Origin: Halocafeteria seosinensis
Lineage: Eukaryota; Sar; Bigyra; Bicosoecida
NCBI GenBank assembly: GCA_001687465.1
Contig: LVLI01000196.1
Coordinates: 124,001 to 188,000 of the forward strand
DNA length: 64,000 nt
Direction: 5' to 3'
In this document: piece after piece, positions 10,933-21,213 of the stretch
How positions within the stretch are numbered: position 1 is the stretch's first letter
Layout: each line of letters begins with the position of its first letter
Translations under genes and position numbers: made by a program
Notes under the pieces: model-generated
Database searches by the model: none
What the model saw: the letters and a program-made list of their open reading frames with translations, nothing else
Told to the model about the DNA's origin: nothing

Positions 10933-12299
10933 TCAGCATTCAAAGTATTCGAGCAACGAAAACGTGCCTTCGACATCAGCTTTAGCTGTAATTACATCGA
11001 CATCAGCCTTTGAGCGCGCTTCCTGGAGCTGTCTTAAGTTCTGCAAAATCCTCCCGCAGTGTGTTGCTAAGCAGGGTGTCAAACGAGAATCTGCAGAAAT
11101 ATTCTCCCCTACAAGGCAGAGTGCTCCTAGCGGAGTTCCACTGGCATCATAGATCTTTCGAAAACTGAGCCTGCGACTATCGTCTTCGCCTAGTAATAAA
11201 AGTTCACGTAGCTTTGCTTCCGTTTCTATTGTGACGTCGTTTTCCGATGTAATGACTGTCCGGCTAATTTGAACAAAGTGTTGCGGATGTCCTAGTTTCA
11301 ATTCGCTCGCAAGTGCTGTGGAAATCCTGTAGGCTTTGTCTTTGTGTTTAATGATGAATGTACCGTCACCGTCTACTACCAGTAGGTCTCTAGCGCCGCA
11401 GTTCTTCTTCTTGTACAAGTCCCCGATATTCTTAGATAGATCTCCCAACAGGCGAACAGACTTGTCCCAGCACAAGTCCGCCAACGGGGTAACCCCTATA
11501 CACCGCTTGAAGTTGTCAAGTTTCGCATGCATTGGCTCAGGTAGGTAAATCAAGAGCGGGATCATACCCAAAAGACAGCCCAACGCCATTCCAACCAGTT
11601 TACCCAGATTCCGTGCATATTTGATTTTCTTAGATGACGGCAGAGAGCTTTCTTGTTCGGCAAGACTTGACATTCTTTTGTGTCTCTCAATATAGCCCTC
11701 AAGAACGACACCGATGCAATCACTGACTAAATTCCCTAGTCCCGCCGCTGCTAAAGTTGTTAAACCTGGAAGAGGTCGAGAGGGATAGTTTCCGATTGTC
11801 TACAATGACTTGTAGTGTTCACGTTGAGCAGTCACTTACCGAATAGCACACCAAAGGACTCGTCTATTTGTTCTCCTGCAATCACCATGATAAAGTTGTC
11901 TGCAAATCCGAAAGCGATAGCAGGGATTCCAGCGGCAAGGGCAGCCACCTTCATATTGGCTCCTTTTTGCTGTAGTGGACCAGTTTGCGATGCATTTGAA
12001 TCCGAGCTAGAGGATAGCGTTCGCACGACTTGTGCCTTAGTTGAGCCGCACCCAAAAACCGCATTCCTTTCTAGCATGCCAATAGTCTGTATACGCTTTG
12101 TATTAGCCATGATTGTGCTATGATGTGTCCTCTGAAAGGGCGCAAATGTCACAATTGGCGAACAGGAGTTCGCCACGTCGCAGTATCCTCCCTTGCCCAA
12201 CCATATCCCGCTTTTGAGGGAACTATGACCTGTCTGAGAATTGGTAATGGTAGAAATACAACGATGTCTCATTGCAGTTCGTTGAGAGACGGAAATCAT
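10933..12299 (-). CDS. TMEM65-family mitochondrial membrane protein with long C-terminal extension
   Basis: Exons 12299-11840 and 11747-10933 (424 aa). TMEM65 family proteins sit in the mitochondrial inner membrane. Signature: VAALAAGIPAIAFGFADNFI with IAGEQID, then AAGLGNLVSDCIGVVLEGYIE across the splice, and a third hydrophobic block GKLVGMALGCLLGMIPLLIY. The first about 60 residues from Met 12299 are rich in Arg, Ser and Thr with no acidic residues until later, as in a mitochondrial presequence; the alternative start is Met 12110. After the membrane domain there are about 195 extra residues (containing ARDLLVVDGDGTFIIKHKD and GTPLGALCLVGENIS) of mixed alpha/beta look that I do not recognise. 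Confidence 0.85.
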
Positions 12300-12715
12300 T
12301 GTAGGCCAGCTGCTGTTTGGAGACCAATTCACCGCAATGGCACCGTAGTTTCACAGGCGCAAGCAACAAATATTGAGAATCGGTACGATTACCTCTATAG
12401 GAATACACTAGAGGGTGGAAATTTTGGATCCTTCAACTGCGTTGTTCCTTTCAGGATTCATAATCATGTCATAAGAGTGAAATTATCAATCTTCTCGCTT
12501 CATATAGCTCTGTCGCACTACTAGCTGGTCGCGGTTCCTCGGTCACCTTGCTCATCCGGGCTCATCGCCCGGACAGTGGCTCCGGTGCCCTTGCAGATCA
12601 TGATTATGACAAAGTCCGTGCATGGTTGTTAGATGGAAAGCACACAGACTGCTCTGAGAAGAGAACGCAATTCGTAGCAGCTAGAGCTGGGTGTTTTCCG
12701 GTAAAGAGAAGGACA
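12300..12715. other. Divergent intergenic region, TMEM65-like / V-ATPase c''
   Basis: A 416-bp spacer. It holds a compact hairpin (12555-12573, 7-bp stem, 5-nt loop), listed separately. The rest shows no coding or RNA-gene signal. Confidence 0.5.
12555..12573. repeat. GC-rich hairpin TCCGGGC-TCATC-GCCCGGA
   Basis: Perfect 7-bp inverted repeat with a 5-nt loop in the promoter region of the V-ATPase c'' gene. A near-twin with the same CATCCGGGCT lead-in lies at 29864-29882. Confidence 0.8.
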
Positions 12716-13703
12716 ATGGTGGTGCATAACAGTGGTAAGTAGGCCCCAAAGCATCTTGTTCTATACATAATCATCATGTTTTCAGTCTTTAGTAATCGTG
12801 TTGTATATCACAAGATTCATTGCTAAGAAAATCTCACCGTCTGTATCGTCTGCAGATTGGCCTGATGTGCTGACAAACATCTCGCCGATAACATTCGGCA
12901 ATCTAGGGGCTTCCTTGTCCCTTGCCCTGTGCATTGTAGGAGCCGCATGGTATGTTTAGGTGATGTCCCACGCACTATAATGTAATGAAATTGTGGATCG
13001 TAAGCAACATGCTTGTATTTGGATGGGATCTTCGTGTTTTGCAGGGGGATTTTTATTACAGGATCGTCAATCTTGGGAGCGGCCGTCAAAGCTCCCAGAA
13101 TACGAGCGAAAAACTTGATCAGGTACGCCCCCCAGAAAGCTACCGTCAAAGGGGGCATCGAAGTCAGATTCACCCGTTCGTTTTGACTTTTACTGATGCA
13201 GTGTTATCTTTTGTGAGGCCACTGCTATTTATGGGATTATTCTAGCAATCATTTTGTCTAGCAAGGTAAGGAACCGTATTGCAGTATTGTTTTAACCGCT
13301 ATACCTGCTATACGTATGGTGTACAATCTCGGTTGCCAGATCGTAGTCCCCAGTGGCGCAAGTAATGGAATGTTTCCGGAGGGTTTCAATTTCACTCGTT
13401 TCCATTTCGCTGGCTACGCCGCTTTCGCTTCGGGTCTGTCCGTCGGATTATCTAACCTGTTCAGTGGGTATGTAATCTATCTCGTTCTGCATTAAATGGT
13501 ATCTGATCATGCATATCAATGTTGCATCTGTTTTCAGTATCGCTATTGGAGTGGCTGGTAGCAGTGCGGCTATTTCGGATGCCCAAAACCCTTCACTATT
13601 CGTCAAGATACTGATCATTGAAATCTTTGGCTCTGCATTGGGTGTTTTCGGGGTAATTATTGCCATTATCATTTCATCAAAGGCTGACTTCCCAAGCTCG
13701 TAA
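12716..13703 (+). CDS. VMA16: V-type H+-ATPase proteolipid subunit c''
   Basis: Membrane rotor subunit of the vacuolar proton pump. Six exons: 12716-12734, 12793-12949, 13045-13122, 13202-13265, 13340-13467, 13538-13703 (203 aa). Motifs match the c'' (ATP6V0B/Vma16) subfamily: [55 protein letters not shown] with the proton-carrying Glu, [20 protein letters not shown] and [20 protein letters not shown] followed by [14 protein letters not shown] with a second membrane Glu. Exon 1 is only 19 bases; the acceptor TTTAG at 12792, not the CAG just before it, restores frame. It is the most finely split gene here for its size. Confidence 0.95.
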
Positions 13704-13798
13704 GGCTGAATCCTCCCTACAATATCTGACTACGTAGCTGCTTCAATCCACAAGTACGCCCTCAATTCCATTTTAGCGGGCTATAAATCTTGAGTTTT

Positions 13799-15344
13799 TT
13801 ACGGCTTCGCTTTATGATTTCTCGGGAGAATTATCCTGCTAATTGATTCGACTTGCCAATCCTCTCTTGTTCTTGATCGGGAGGTTCCCTCGGGGCGGGT
13901 GTATCCTGCAGCAGGAAAGTCAATCGCGGCCTTGAAGATTGAATGGCCTTCAGCGGCACAGGGAATATATAAGGCTTGAGTCTCCTTCGATAGACACACG
14001 CATATACTGTTTAAAACGCCCTCAGCTGGTGGTAGCTCCGTCCATAGACCCTCTACAGAATGTTTTACCGCAGCAAAGCATTCCATCGCTCTACAGACCT
14101 CCAAGTCGCCATTGTTATTCAGTATATGCGGTGGAACTGCTGAGCCGAGCTCAAAGTGCTCAGTTAGTGCCACTATTTGGTCAATATATTCTCCTATTAC
14201 CTCCATCGGATACATCGTCGATCGGACACAGTGACTTAAACAGCGGTACGTTGCACTGCGATTTTCTTGCTCAGCAATATCGGCATTTAGTGAAACCAAT
14301 ATATTCATTCCTTTTCCCAACAACGGATGTTGTTGTTTTGTACGGGGCCTACTTCTCTGATTGTTATACGCAACACTAGATGAGTTCCCTTGCTTTAAGC
14401 TCGGTATCCGAAGGATGTGCCGAAGGATTCCCATAAAGAAACACCATTGCCGTTTGTATTCCAAGTCATCGATTTCCAGATTCCGGTTATTGTTCCTGTC
14501 AGAATCGTCGAAGTTGCTTCCTAGTGTTAATTATTTCCCAATATCCATGAAAACGTACCTAGATAATAGCACATGCACATCATGGAACAGAACCACATCG
14601 GGATAGTTGAAATCATCAGGATACCGGTGCATGTGAGATGCATAATCGACAACTTCTTGCAAGGAGCTAACATATCTGCAGTTAAAAAGAGATAGTTACG
14701 TCACGTGAAGAATGCATCGACACTTGGGCTTTGACTCACCGCAATTGAATCCTTTCTAAAATCCGAGGACATTGCAGGTACTCATTGACTTCGATCTCGG
14801 TGGAGTTCTTCTTGTTTAGATACGGAATCGGAATTTCTAAGGGGGTGGTTTGAGTGTGAGATGCATCTCTCAAATATTGAATGTCTTCGGATCCTTCGTA
14901 TGTCGTACCCATGCGCCTATCAGGGACAAGAATCACACAGATTCCTCCAGCAGCCGCCACTTGCCAACAATACGCAAACACACTCCCCCATCTCACGCTG
15001 CATTCGTGTCGTGAACAAGTCACCCAATATGCACAGAGAGTCAGGGTCAAGGTAGACAACAAGAATGATGCTTCGTACCTATCATCAGGGCAAGTCCATA
15101 GAGTTATGCAGCCTTCACAAGCTGTTGTGGTATTGTTGTACGAATCATTTTCTCCTTCCTCCTCGCCATCCCCCGGCGCAGCAGCGCTGCTTTGAGTATC
15201 AAAACCATTTTCGGCTTCTCGGGAACGCTTTCGGCCGCTCCTAGAGGAACTAGAGCTACCAAAATGACCATTGTTGTCCTCGGGGGACTTCCCGAGGAAT
15301 CGAGCTAATGAAGACCTCCATGTGCTGCCATCCATTTCATTCAA
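13799..15344 (-). CDS. SWSAP1-like RAD51-paralog-related protein (putative)
   Basis: Exons 15344-15079, 14997-14740, 14675-14559, 14495-13799 (445 aa). The core resembles the RecA-fold protein SWSAP1, partner of SWS1 in homologous recombination: a strand and weak P-loop region (ITLWTCPDDRS), then GGICVILVPDRRM, LERIQLRYVSSLQEVVDYA and a Walker B-like DVVLFHDVHVLL, followed by the acidic RNNNRNLEIDDLEY. The P-loop lacks the GK[ST] core. The 81-bp stretch 15078-14998 is open and in frame, but has a GTACGA donor and GCAG acceptor; splicing it out aligns better with SWSAP1. The first about 75 residues are disordered (Ser, Arg, Glu-rich). Assignment rests on pattern similarity only. Confidence 0.55.
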
Positions 15345-15590
15345 CCATTCGCAACGCTAGACACAGTTAAGAAAACAGTGTGTATAGGATGCTATGTGCG
15401 ATAAGAACGACCTAACTGTATGAGAGCAACAATACTCGTAAATCCACTTGTACTGTATTCAAATTGACGTCGGGTGGTTCAAACAGTACTCCAAGTAGCT
15501 GTACTCGGTACTGTAAGAGACATGTGGCAGCACGTCTGCAGCGATTTGCTTAATCACCAAACGAGTTTTCTATCGAAAGCCGTGATACAG

Positions 15591-15605
15591 TTGTACAATT
15601 GTACA
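15591..15605. repeat. Palindrome TTGTACAATTGTACA
   Basis: Perfect inverted repeat around AATT with TGTACA half-sites. The same sequence, extended to 16 bp, occurs at 53746-53761 upstream of RPB1. Confidence 0.85.
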
Positions 15606-16011
15606 TTATACAATTTTTGAAAAAGAGCACGAGTTTAAAGCATTGAAAACACACAGCACGGACAACAATATCAAAATTACCCAGTATACGCCCACTAGCC
15701 CACAACACCTCGTGTCCACTCACGGATAGTTCAGGTCTACACAGTGTAAACATCACTTGGACCATTTGTTGGTACATGGGAGGGGGGTGGTATCATTCCT
15801 GAGTCCCCACCACTTTACAGCTGTTACAACAGGCCATCTTGCACCACGCAGTATCTCCAGTGCAACATGTATTTGCACATTGCGCTATTCACATGAAACA
15901 GGCAGATAGAGCCGAATCCCATCAACACTATCGGTCCTTGTAGCCTTCCTATGGGCCCGGAGCTCATACTTCAATGTGTGCGGTGTGGTCTCGACTTTTT
16001 GCGCGCCAAAA

Positions 16012-16022
16012 ATTTGGCGCGT
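16012..16022. promoter_or_regulatory. Possible E2F-type site upstream of CDT1
   Basis: TTTGGCGCG lies about 75 bp upstream of the CDT1 start codon, and a second GCGC element (TTGCGCGCC) lies about 15 bp before it. TTTSSCGC is the E2F/DP consensus and CDT1 is an E2F target in plants and animals. Functional assignment is inference. Confidence 0.45.
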
Positions 16023-16097
16023 TCCCCACTCTGCACAACCCTCTAGGGAGGTATCTTTGTATGATAACATTGTAGGCAGACTACAGATGATGAAAAA

Positions 16098-17746
16098 ATG
16101 AGTTCCAGTAAGAGGATGCAGTCTATCGACAGGCTCTTCCCTTCGAGGAAGTCCCCAAGAGTAAGTGTTTGACGAATAATAGCCGGATTTAGCGTGTGCG
16201 ATGGTGATCTGTTGGGTTGCTGCATTGGTCACTGCAGGCTAGGCGTAATCTCTTTCGCACCAAAAATGAACCTACTGAGCACGCATCAAGTGGGAGTAAA
16301 CCAGAGGCTCCCCCATCCAGTCCAGTTCCCGGTACTAGATGGAATACGGAAGCGAAGAGCCAAAAGAAGATCAGAGAAGAGGCTATCGCCGAGAAGCGAA
16401 GGAACCGTGAAAGTTTCCGAACAGACTCAGGGCTCCAGACAGCAGACGTGAATGAACGTTTTGGAGAATTCGAGACACTTGCGTCTCACTTAGCGCCTTC
16501 TCCCGTCTCGGAAGGTGAGGGACCAACTGACCGAATAAAAAGGAAACACGAAGACGCTTTCCAAGGTAAAAGAGACATCCTCGAAAGTGCGTCCAATAAT
16601 GAGGAAGAAGGCTTCCCACATCGGCCAGTTGCCCGTCGTTATGCCGTATCTAGCTCGGCAACGACTTGCAGTAGCACACACCAATATAGAGACCAGCCTT
16701 TACCAACGGGATTGCAGTTACCACGCTCCCACGAGCGCTTACTCAAGGTCGTCGATGCCCTCGACAGAGCGTTTTCCTTCCGTCCTGGTACTCGATCAGC
16801 CAACGAAATAAGCCGATCAATCAACATACAAGTTAGCGATAAGAATTTTGAGGTGGACCATTTACGCCAAATTATGGGTGTCTTTCCAGGCTTGTACAAC
16901 GTTTTCTACCGGAAGAATGAGTTGATGGTGCAACCTACGGAGGAGGTAAAAAACGGTACTATAATGAAAGAAAGAAGAAATAGATTTCACAAGGCTCTGC
17001 TTCATAATGTGGCCCGGAAGCACATAGAGTTCGTGCGGTCCCGACCGCACCAAGCCATAACAGGAGGAGCAGAAGCAGAAACGTTAGACGAACTCTTACC
17101 TGCAGATGGCCGTTGGCATCCGGAGTTTGCTTTAGAAAAAGTTGATTTTCCAGATTATCAGTTTGCCGCAGAGGAATCATATTCTTACTCAAGCATCGCC
17201 ACACCTCGAGCGACGCCCAGGCCAAGGGAATCCGAAGATCCTAGTCACTCTTCTTCTGCTACAACCTCTCCGGAGGCTTCCTCGCAAGAAACTCATACTT
17301 ACAGACATACAGATCCAGGGCCTTCTAGGACGCGCCGCTCCTTATATAGTCCATGGAAGCAGTTAGCTTCAAAGACTCCCAGCACTAAGCAAAGGAAAGC
17401 TAAACAAGAGTTTCAAAAGAAGTCGGGTTTAGAAGTTGAGAAAGAAGAATTGAAAGGATTATTGTGGTATTTGACCTCTGGACTGTCTAGCAACGGAAAG
17501 TTTGTGGGGCAATTGATCTCCGATGTAAAAAGAGAAGCCACAAGGACAGCATTACGTGAGAAAAACGACGATACTCTGCTGCGTATGATAGGTGAACTGG
17601 AATCGCTGGGGTGCATAACGTCAACAAAACTCTCTACAAGACAGGATAAACTCATAAAGCTGAATACAGGTGGAGGTGGTGCAAGTTTTGATATGAATGG
17701 GATGCTGGAGCGAATCGATAACGAGTATGCCGCCAGGAAGAAGTAA
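16098..17746 (+). CDS. CDT1: CDT1, DNA replication licensing factor
   Basis: Loads the MCM2-7 helicase with ORC and CDC6. Exons 16098-16160 and 16238-17746, phase 0 (523 aa). Central winged-helix region: LPTGLQLPRSHERLLKVVDA, then FEVDHLRQIMGVFPGLYNV, and the diagnostic GRWHPEFALEKVDFPDYQFA that follows this domain in CDT1. The MCM-binding C-terminal winged helix covers about residues 405-500 (LKGLLWYLTSG to DKLIKLN). Exon 1 supplies a PIP-box-like M-Q-S-I-D-R-L-F followed by basic residues (PSRK), the layout of a PCNA-dependent CRL4-Cdt2 degron; the start of exon 2 supplies ARRNLF, a textbook RxL cyclin-docking (Cy) motif. The linker is rich in S/T-P sites. Both control motifs are visible only after the intron is removed. 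Confidence 0.92.
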
Positions 17747-18290
17747 TGGAAACACCTTGAATCTACAATATACTGCAATAGACAGTGTTCATGAACATTC
17801 TCTTCTCACAATGTAGAGTTCTGGAAGGGATCATTGTGTGTTTGGACTCTCACAACTTCCATGTTTCTGTGGAAAATTTCGAGTTGCAGGACCTTCGAGG
17901 CAGTGTGAGTCGCGTTTCCACACACAACTGGGTACATGAAAGCACTCAAAATGCAACCCGCCGTTGGGTAACGTAGCCACTACATATACCAATAAAAGAA
18001 TTCACTAGCTACTATTTACTACAGTTGCAAACGCGCCACCATACTAGCTAGACTAAACTTCCGATCCCTTCGCGAACCTGGCCACTGAGTTGCGATGAAT
18101 ATTTCATGAATTGAATTCATCGTAGCTGTCAATCTTTTCGTGGACTTGTATGTACCTGGCGTGACGGTCATCGATTCGTCAGGTTTGGATGAGTGTTGAT
18201 TGGCATTGGCATGGGATACAGTAGCAAGTAACGTGCTGAGTAGGTGTTCGCTCTTGTTTTACCCAATACGGTAGATAAATCTCCGTCATC
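17747..18290. other. Intergenic region, CDT1 / COX5B
   Basis: A 544-bp spacer between two plus-strand genes. I see no convincing coding exon, RNA gene or repeat. Confidence 0.5.
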
Positions 18291-19311
18291 ATGCTCAGAA
18301 CTCTATCACAAAGAGTGGTCTCTGCCGCTTCGGCGTCATTTAGACGGAGGCCGACGCTAACAGTGAATGCTTCCAGAAGAGGTACGATTCTCCTTCGGAT
18401 TTCCGTATTGTATATGGCACGCGGCAACTGCATCGAACTCTGTCAATGGCTGTGAAATCCTTAGTGTTGGAGAAAAAATACCCATGCGTGGGTCGCCCTG
18501 TGATTTTCCCTGTGGAGGGTCCCCAGGGTAAGGGAAGGCAAGGGGAACAGAATCGGGTGGCATAATACGATCTGGAATCAAAGGTTATATGACCTTGTAT
18601 ATCAGTTTTACCTGAATTTTTGTGCTCCCGATAGGGGAGACTTGTATGCGAACGTGTCCCATGCATTGCACCGTGTGGATCTGTCTGTGTATGTAATGCG
18701 CAGCCTTTGCCTCCAAAACCGAATACCCACCTGATGAAGGTCACATCCATGGGTAAGTCCATACGTGGTTCATGCATGCTGATAACGGCAATACCGAATT
18801 AAGCATATGGATTGTTCCCTCAATTGTTCGCAGAGAGCGTGAAGGGTTAACGGGTATTGCTCGTAAGGAGGAAGTAGTCCACCAAACTATGGGCGAAGAT
18901 GTGGATATTTTTGATAGAGATGCTACGGCATTTGAAGAGGAGGGAACCAAGGACAATCCTATCGTCATCTTGAGCAACGAGCGTTCCAGAATAGTTGGGA
19001 TATCGCTTCCGGTAAGCTTCAGCTTGAAAGCTTTAGCGGCATTGCAGCTCGGGGACCAGAGGCCTTTACAACTATTTGCAGGATGATGCATTTTGCCGTT
19101 ACTTTGTATTAGAGGAAGGGAAAATTATGCATGACCCTGTCACGAACAACTACTTAGTAGGTCAACTATGTCCGTGTCATCGTTTCGTCTAAGATGTGGT
19201 TCACCGCCTCGGCTTGCCTTTCAGGTTCTGCGGAAGGTCGACGACGCTGCTGTTGACCAACAGATAGAGAGCGTGGATAAAGAACTCGGAGAACCAAAGG
19301 CAGGAGAGTAA
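18291..19311 (+). CDS. Cytochrome c oxidase subunit Vb (COX5B / yeast Cox4) homolog without zinc cysteines
   Basis: Nuclear-encoded subunit of mitochondrial complex IV. Five exons: 18291-18381, 18704-18752, 18834-19011, 19082-19156, 19225-19311 (159 aa, phases consistent). Exon 1 encodes a classic presequence (MLRTLSQRVVSAASASFRRR), and the junction reads NASRRAFASKTEYP, a plausible cleavage region. The mature part matches COX5B: YPPDEGHIHGEREGLTGIAR, then GTKDNPIVILSNERSRIVGI. The family's four zinc cysteines (GCxC and CPxCG) are all absent; the second pair is replaced by HDPVTNNYL. The tail is a short acidic stretch (VDKELGEPKAGE). The 322-bp first intron is long for this window. Confidence 0.85.
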
Positions 19312-19531
19312 ACTACAGTATTCACGGTCAATGTTTCGAACTTGTTTTCTATGTCTGTGTAGGGGGAAATTCGCTTTTTGTGCTTATGTATTTGTACATT
19401 AGCTATTGACCAAAAAGCGACAGAAGGCAATTTGTTTACTGGTTATCTTTTAGCATTGATGCGACGCCAGAATCCTAATCATACAATACACAATCAGCAG
19501 GACACTCATTGGTTTTGTCCCTCCGTAGACT

Positions 19532-20945
19532 TCAATCTCTACTCCGTCTGTGGGATCTGCTATGTCTAGATCGGCGGCTACGGCTACCGCTGCGACTTCG
19601 ACGTCTACGCTTTTCACGGTCATCATCTCTACTACGACGGGAAGATCCCTCATCTCTGCTGCGTCGTGGGGGAGAATGTTCTCTGTCTCTTTTTCCTCTT
19701 CTGCTATCCCGTCTATCGTCACGACTGTCGTCATAGCGCCTGCGATCAGAACCGTTCGCATCACCGCGATCGTCTTCCCTTCCTCCACCATCTCGATCGG
19801 GAGATCTTCTGAATTTTGGCTTTGGTAAAATACCCTTATCAGGATCATACCCTTCGTTTATAAGCTTTTCACGCAACTCTTTTAGCTTTGAACGGATCTT
19901 CAAGAAGCCGAGATGAATTTTACCGGCAAAGTGCTCAGCCAGTCTTTCATCGCTGTCCCTACTGCTCAAGTAAGCCGCACAAACTTCACAGACTCGGAGC
20001 ATTTGTTTATTTCCTTGAAATTCAGGAGGAACAGCGTAATCTCGCATCAATTGAGCCTGTGGTACCATAGACACGCTAAAATACCGGTGGATGCTGTCGT
20101 TCAAACGGTGCTCTACGTACCTGTGTCTCGGCTTTCTGTTTTTTCAGCTCTTCTGCTTCGTCCATTAGCTGCATACTTTCGTCTACGTTTCCTTCCTCTC
20201 CTGCAACAAGCAGAATAAATTTTGAATCGTCAGGAAATCGGTGCTACCCGGGCAGGGACGTACCCGCTTTCTCTGACTGCTGCACTTTCTCCTCAATTTT
20301 TCGTGTCAACTCCATCATTTCCGGTTTACTCTCTAAATCCATTTGTTGTGCTGTACCTTCTCCCGTGTCCTCTAACCTTCTCTTTCCATTCTGGAATCGA
20401 AGAAACGACGCCAGCATCGGTGCAGCAAGCAATTACACAACACACCCCAGGACTCTTGTACTCACCTCAATTTTCTTATCGAGCCGACGCATAAGTTTTT
20501 CCAATTCTTTCATTAACAAAGGTTCGTACCCAAAAGACTCAGTCTTTGAGGCCTCTTCGTATCTGCGTACAAGAGCAAGAGCAATAAAGTGCTTTGCTGT
20601 TCAAGGATACCCTCAAATGCCTGGGACAACACATACTTTCGCTTCAATTGCTCTGCTTGTGCATCATTGCACACCTTATACGGACAGTCTCCAAGATCTG
20701 ACTTGGTGTTTTTGAACATTGTATAAGGACATAAGCCCAGGAGATAGAACTTGCACACCCGAGGGTCCGTAAAGTCCTGCACCACGCATACATTCATGCA
20801 TCAAAATCGGAGACCCTACAGTGCAGATAGCTCAAATACATACATCAACGACGCTATCATGCTTATCTTCATTTCGATTGGGCCCCATAAGCTCATCGAG
20901 AAGCTCTTGTTGGGTCTCCAAGGAGAAGGTCTTTTCATTCGGCAT
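19532..20945 (-). CDS. LUC7: LUC7-like U1 snRNP splicing factor
   Basis: U1 snRNP-associated protein that helps select 5' splice sites. Six exons: 20945-20844, 20776-20637, 20562-20466, 20390-20264, 20200-20121, 20056-19532 (356 aa). The N-terminus has ELLDELMGPNRN, then the first CCCH-type finger (DFTDPRVCKFYLLGLCPYT, then SDLGDCPYKVC). A helical linker contains GEEGNVDESMQLMDEAEELK, close to the human GNVDESQKILMEVE. The second finger is MLRVCEVCAAYLSSRDSDER, with LAEHFAGKIHLGF. The C-terminus is a long RS/RD/RE domain (about residues 220-356). Multiple introns interrupt the gene. Confidence 0.95.
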
Positions 20946-21213
20946 TGTCCTCGTTTCTCTTGCCAATCAATGAAAACACACCACCACAACAACAAGAATA
21001 GTAGATGAATGAAATTATAATTCAAGTGTATCAATATGGAGCTGAAGGCATGCATGCGAACGGCATTAACAACCCTTGAACATCTTCATGCAACCCTTGC
21101 ATTGCCCATTGTAGTTACCATTGATTGTACAATGTACGCGATGAACTAGGGTTGATTTGATATAAAGAGTGGTCCTAGCACATGCATCTATATACATAGA
21201 GAAAGGTTTAAAA

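Larger units (their letters stand above)
15345..16097. other. Divergent intergenic region, SWSAP1-like / CDT1
   Basis: A 753-bp spacer. It contains the palindrome TTGTACAATTGTACA (15591-15605) and near 16014 an overlapping AAATTTGGCGCG segment that resembles an E2F site (TTTGGCGC), which would suit a replication-licensing gene. No convincing exon or RNA gene. Confidence 0.5.
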
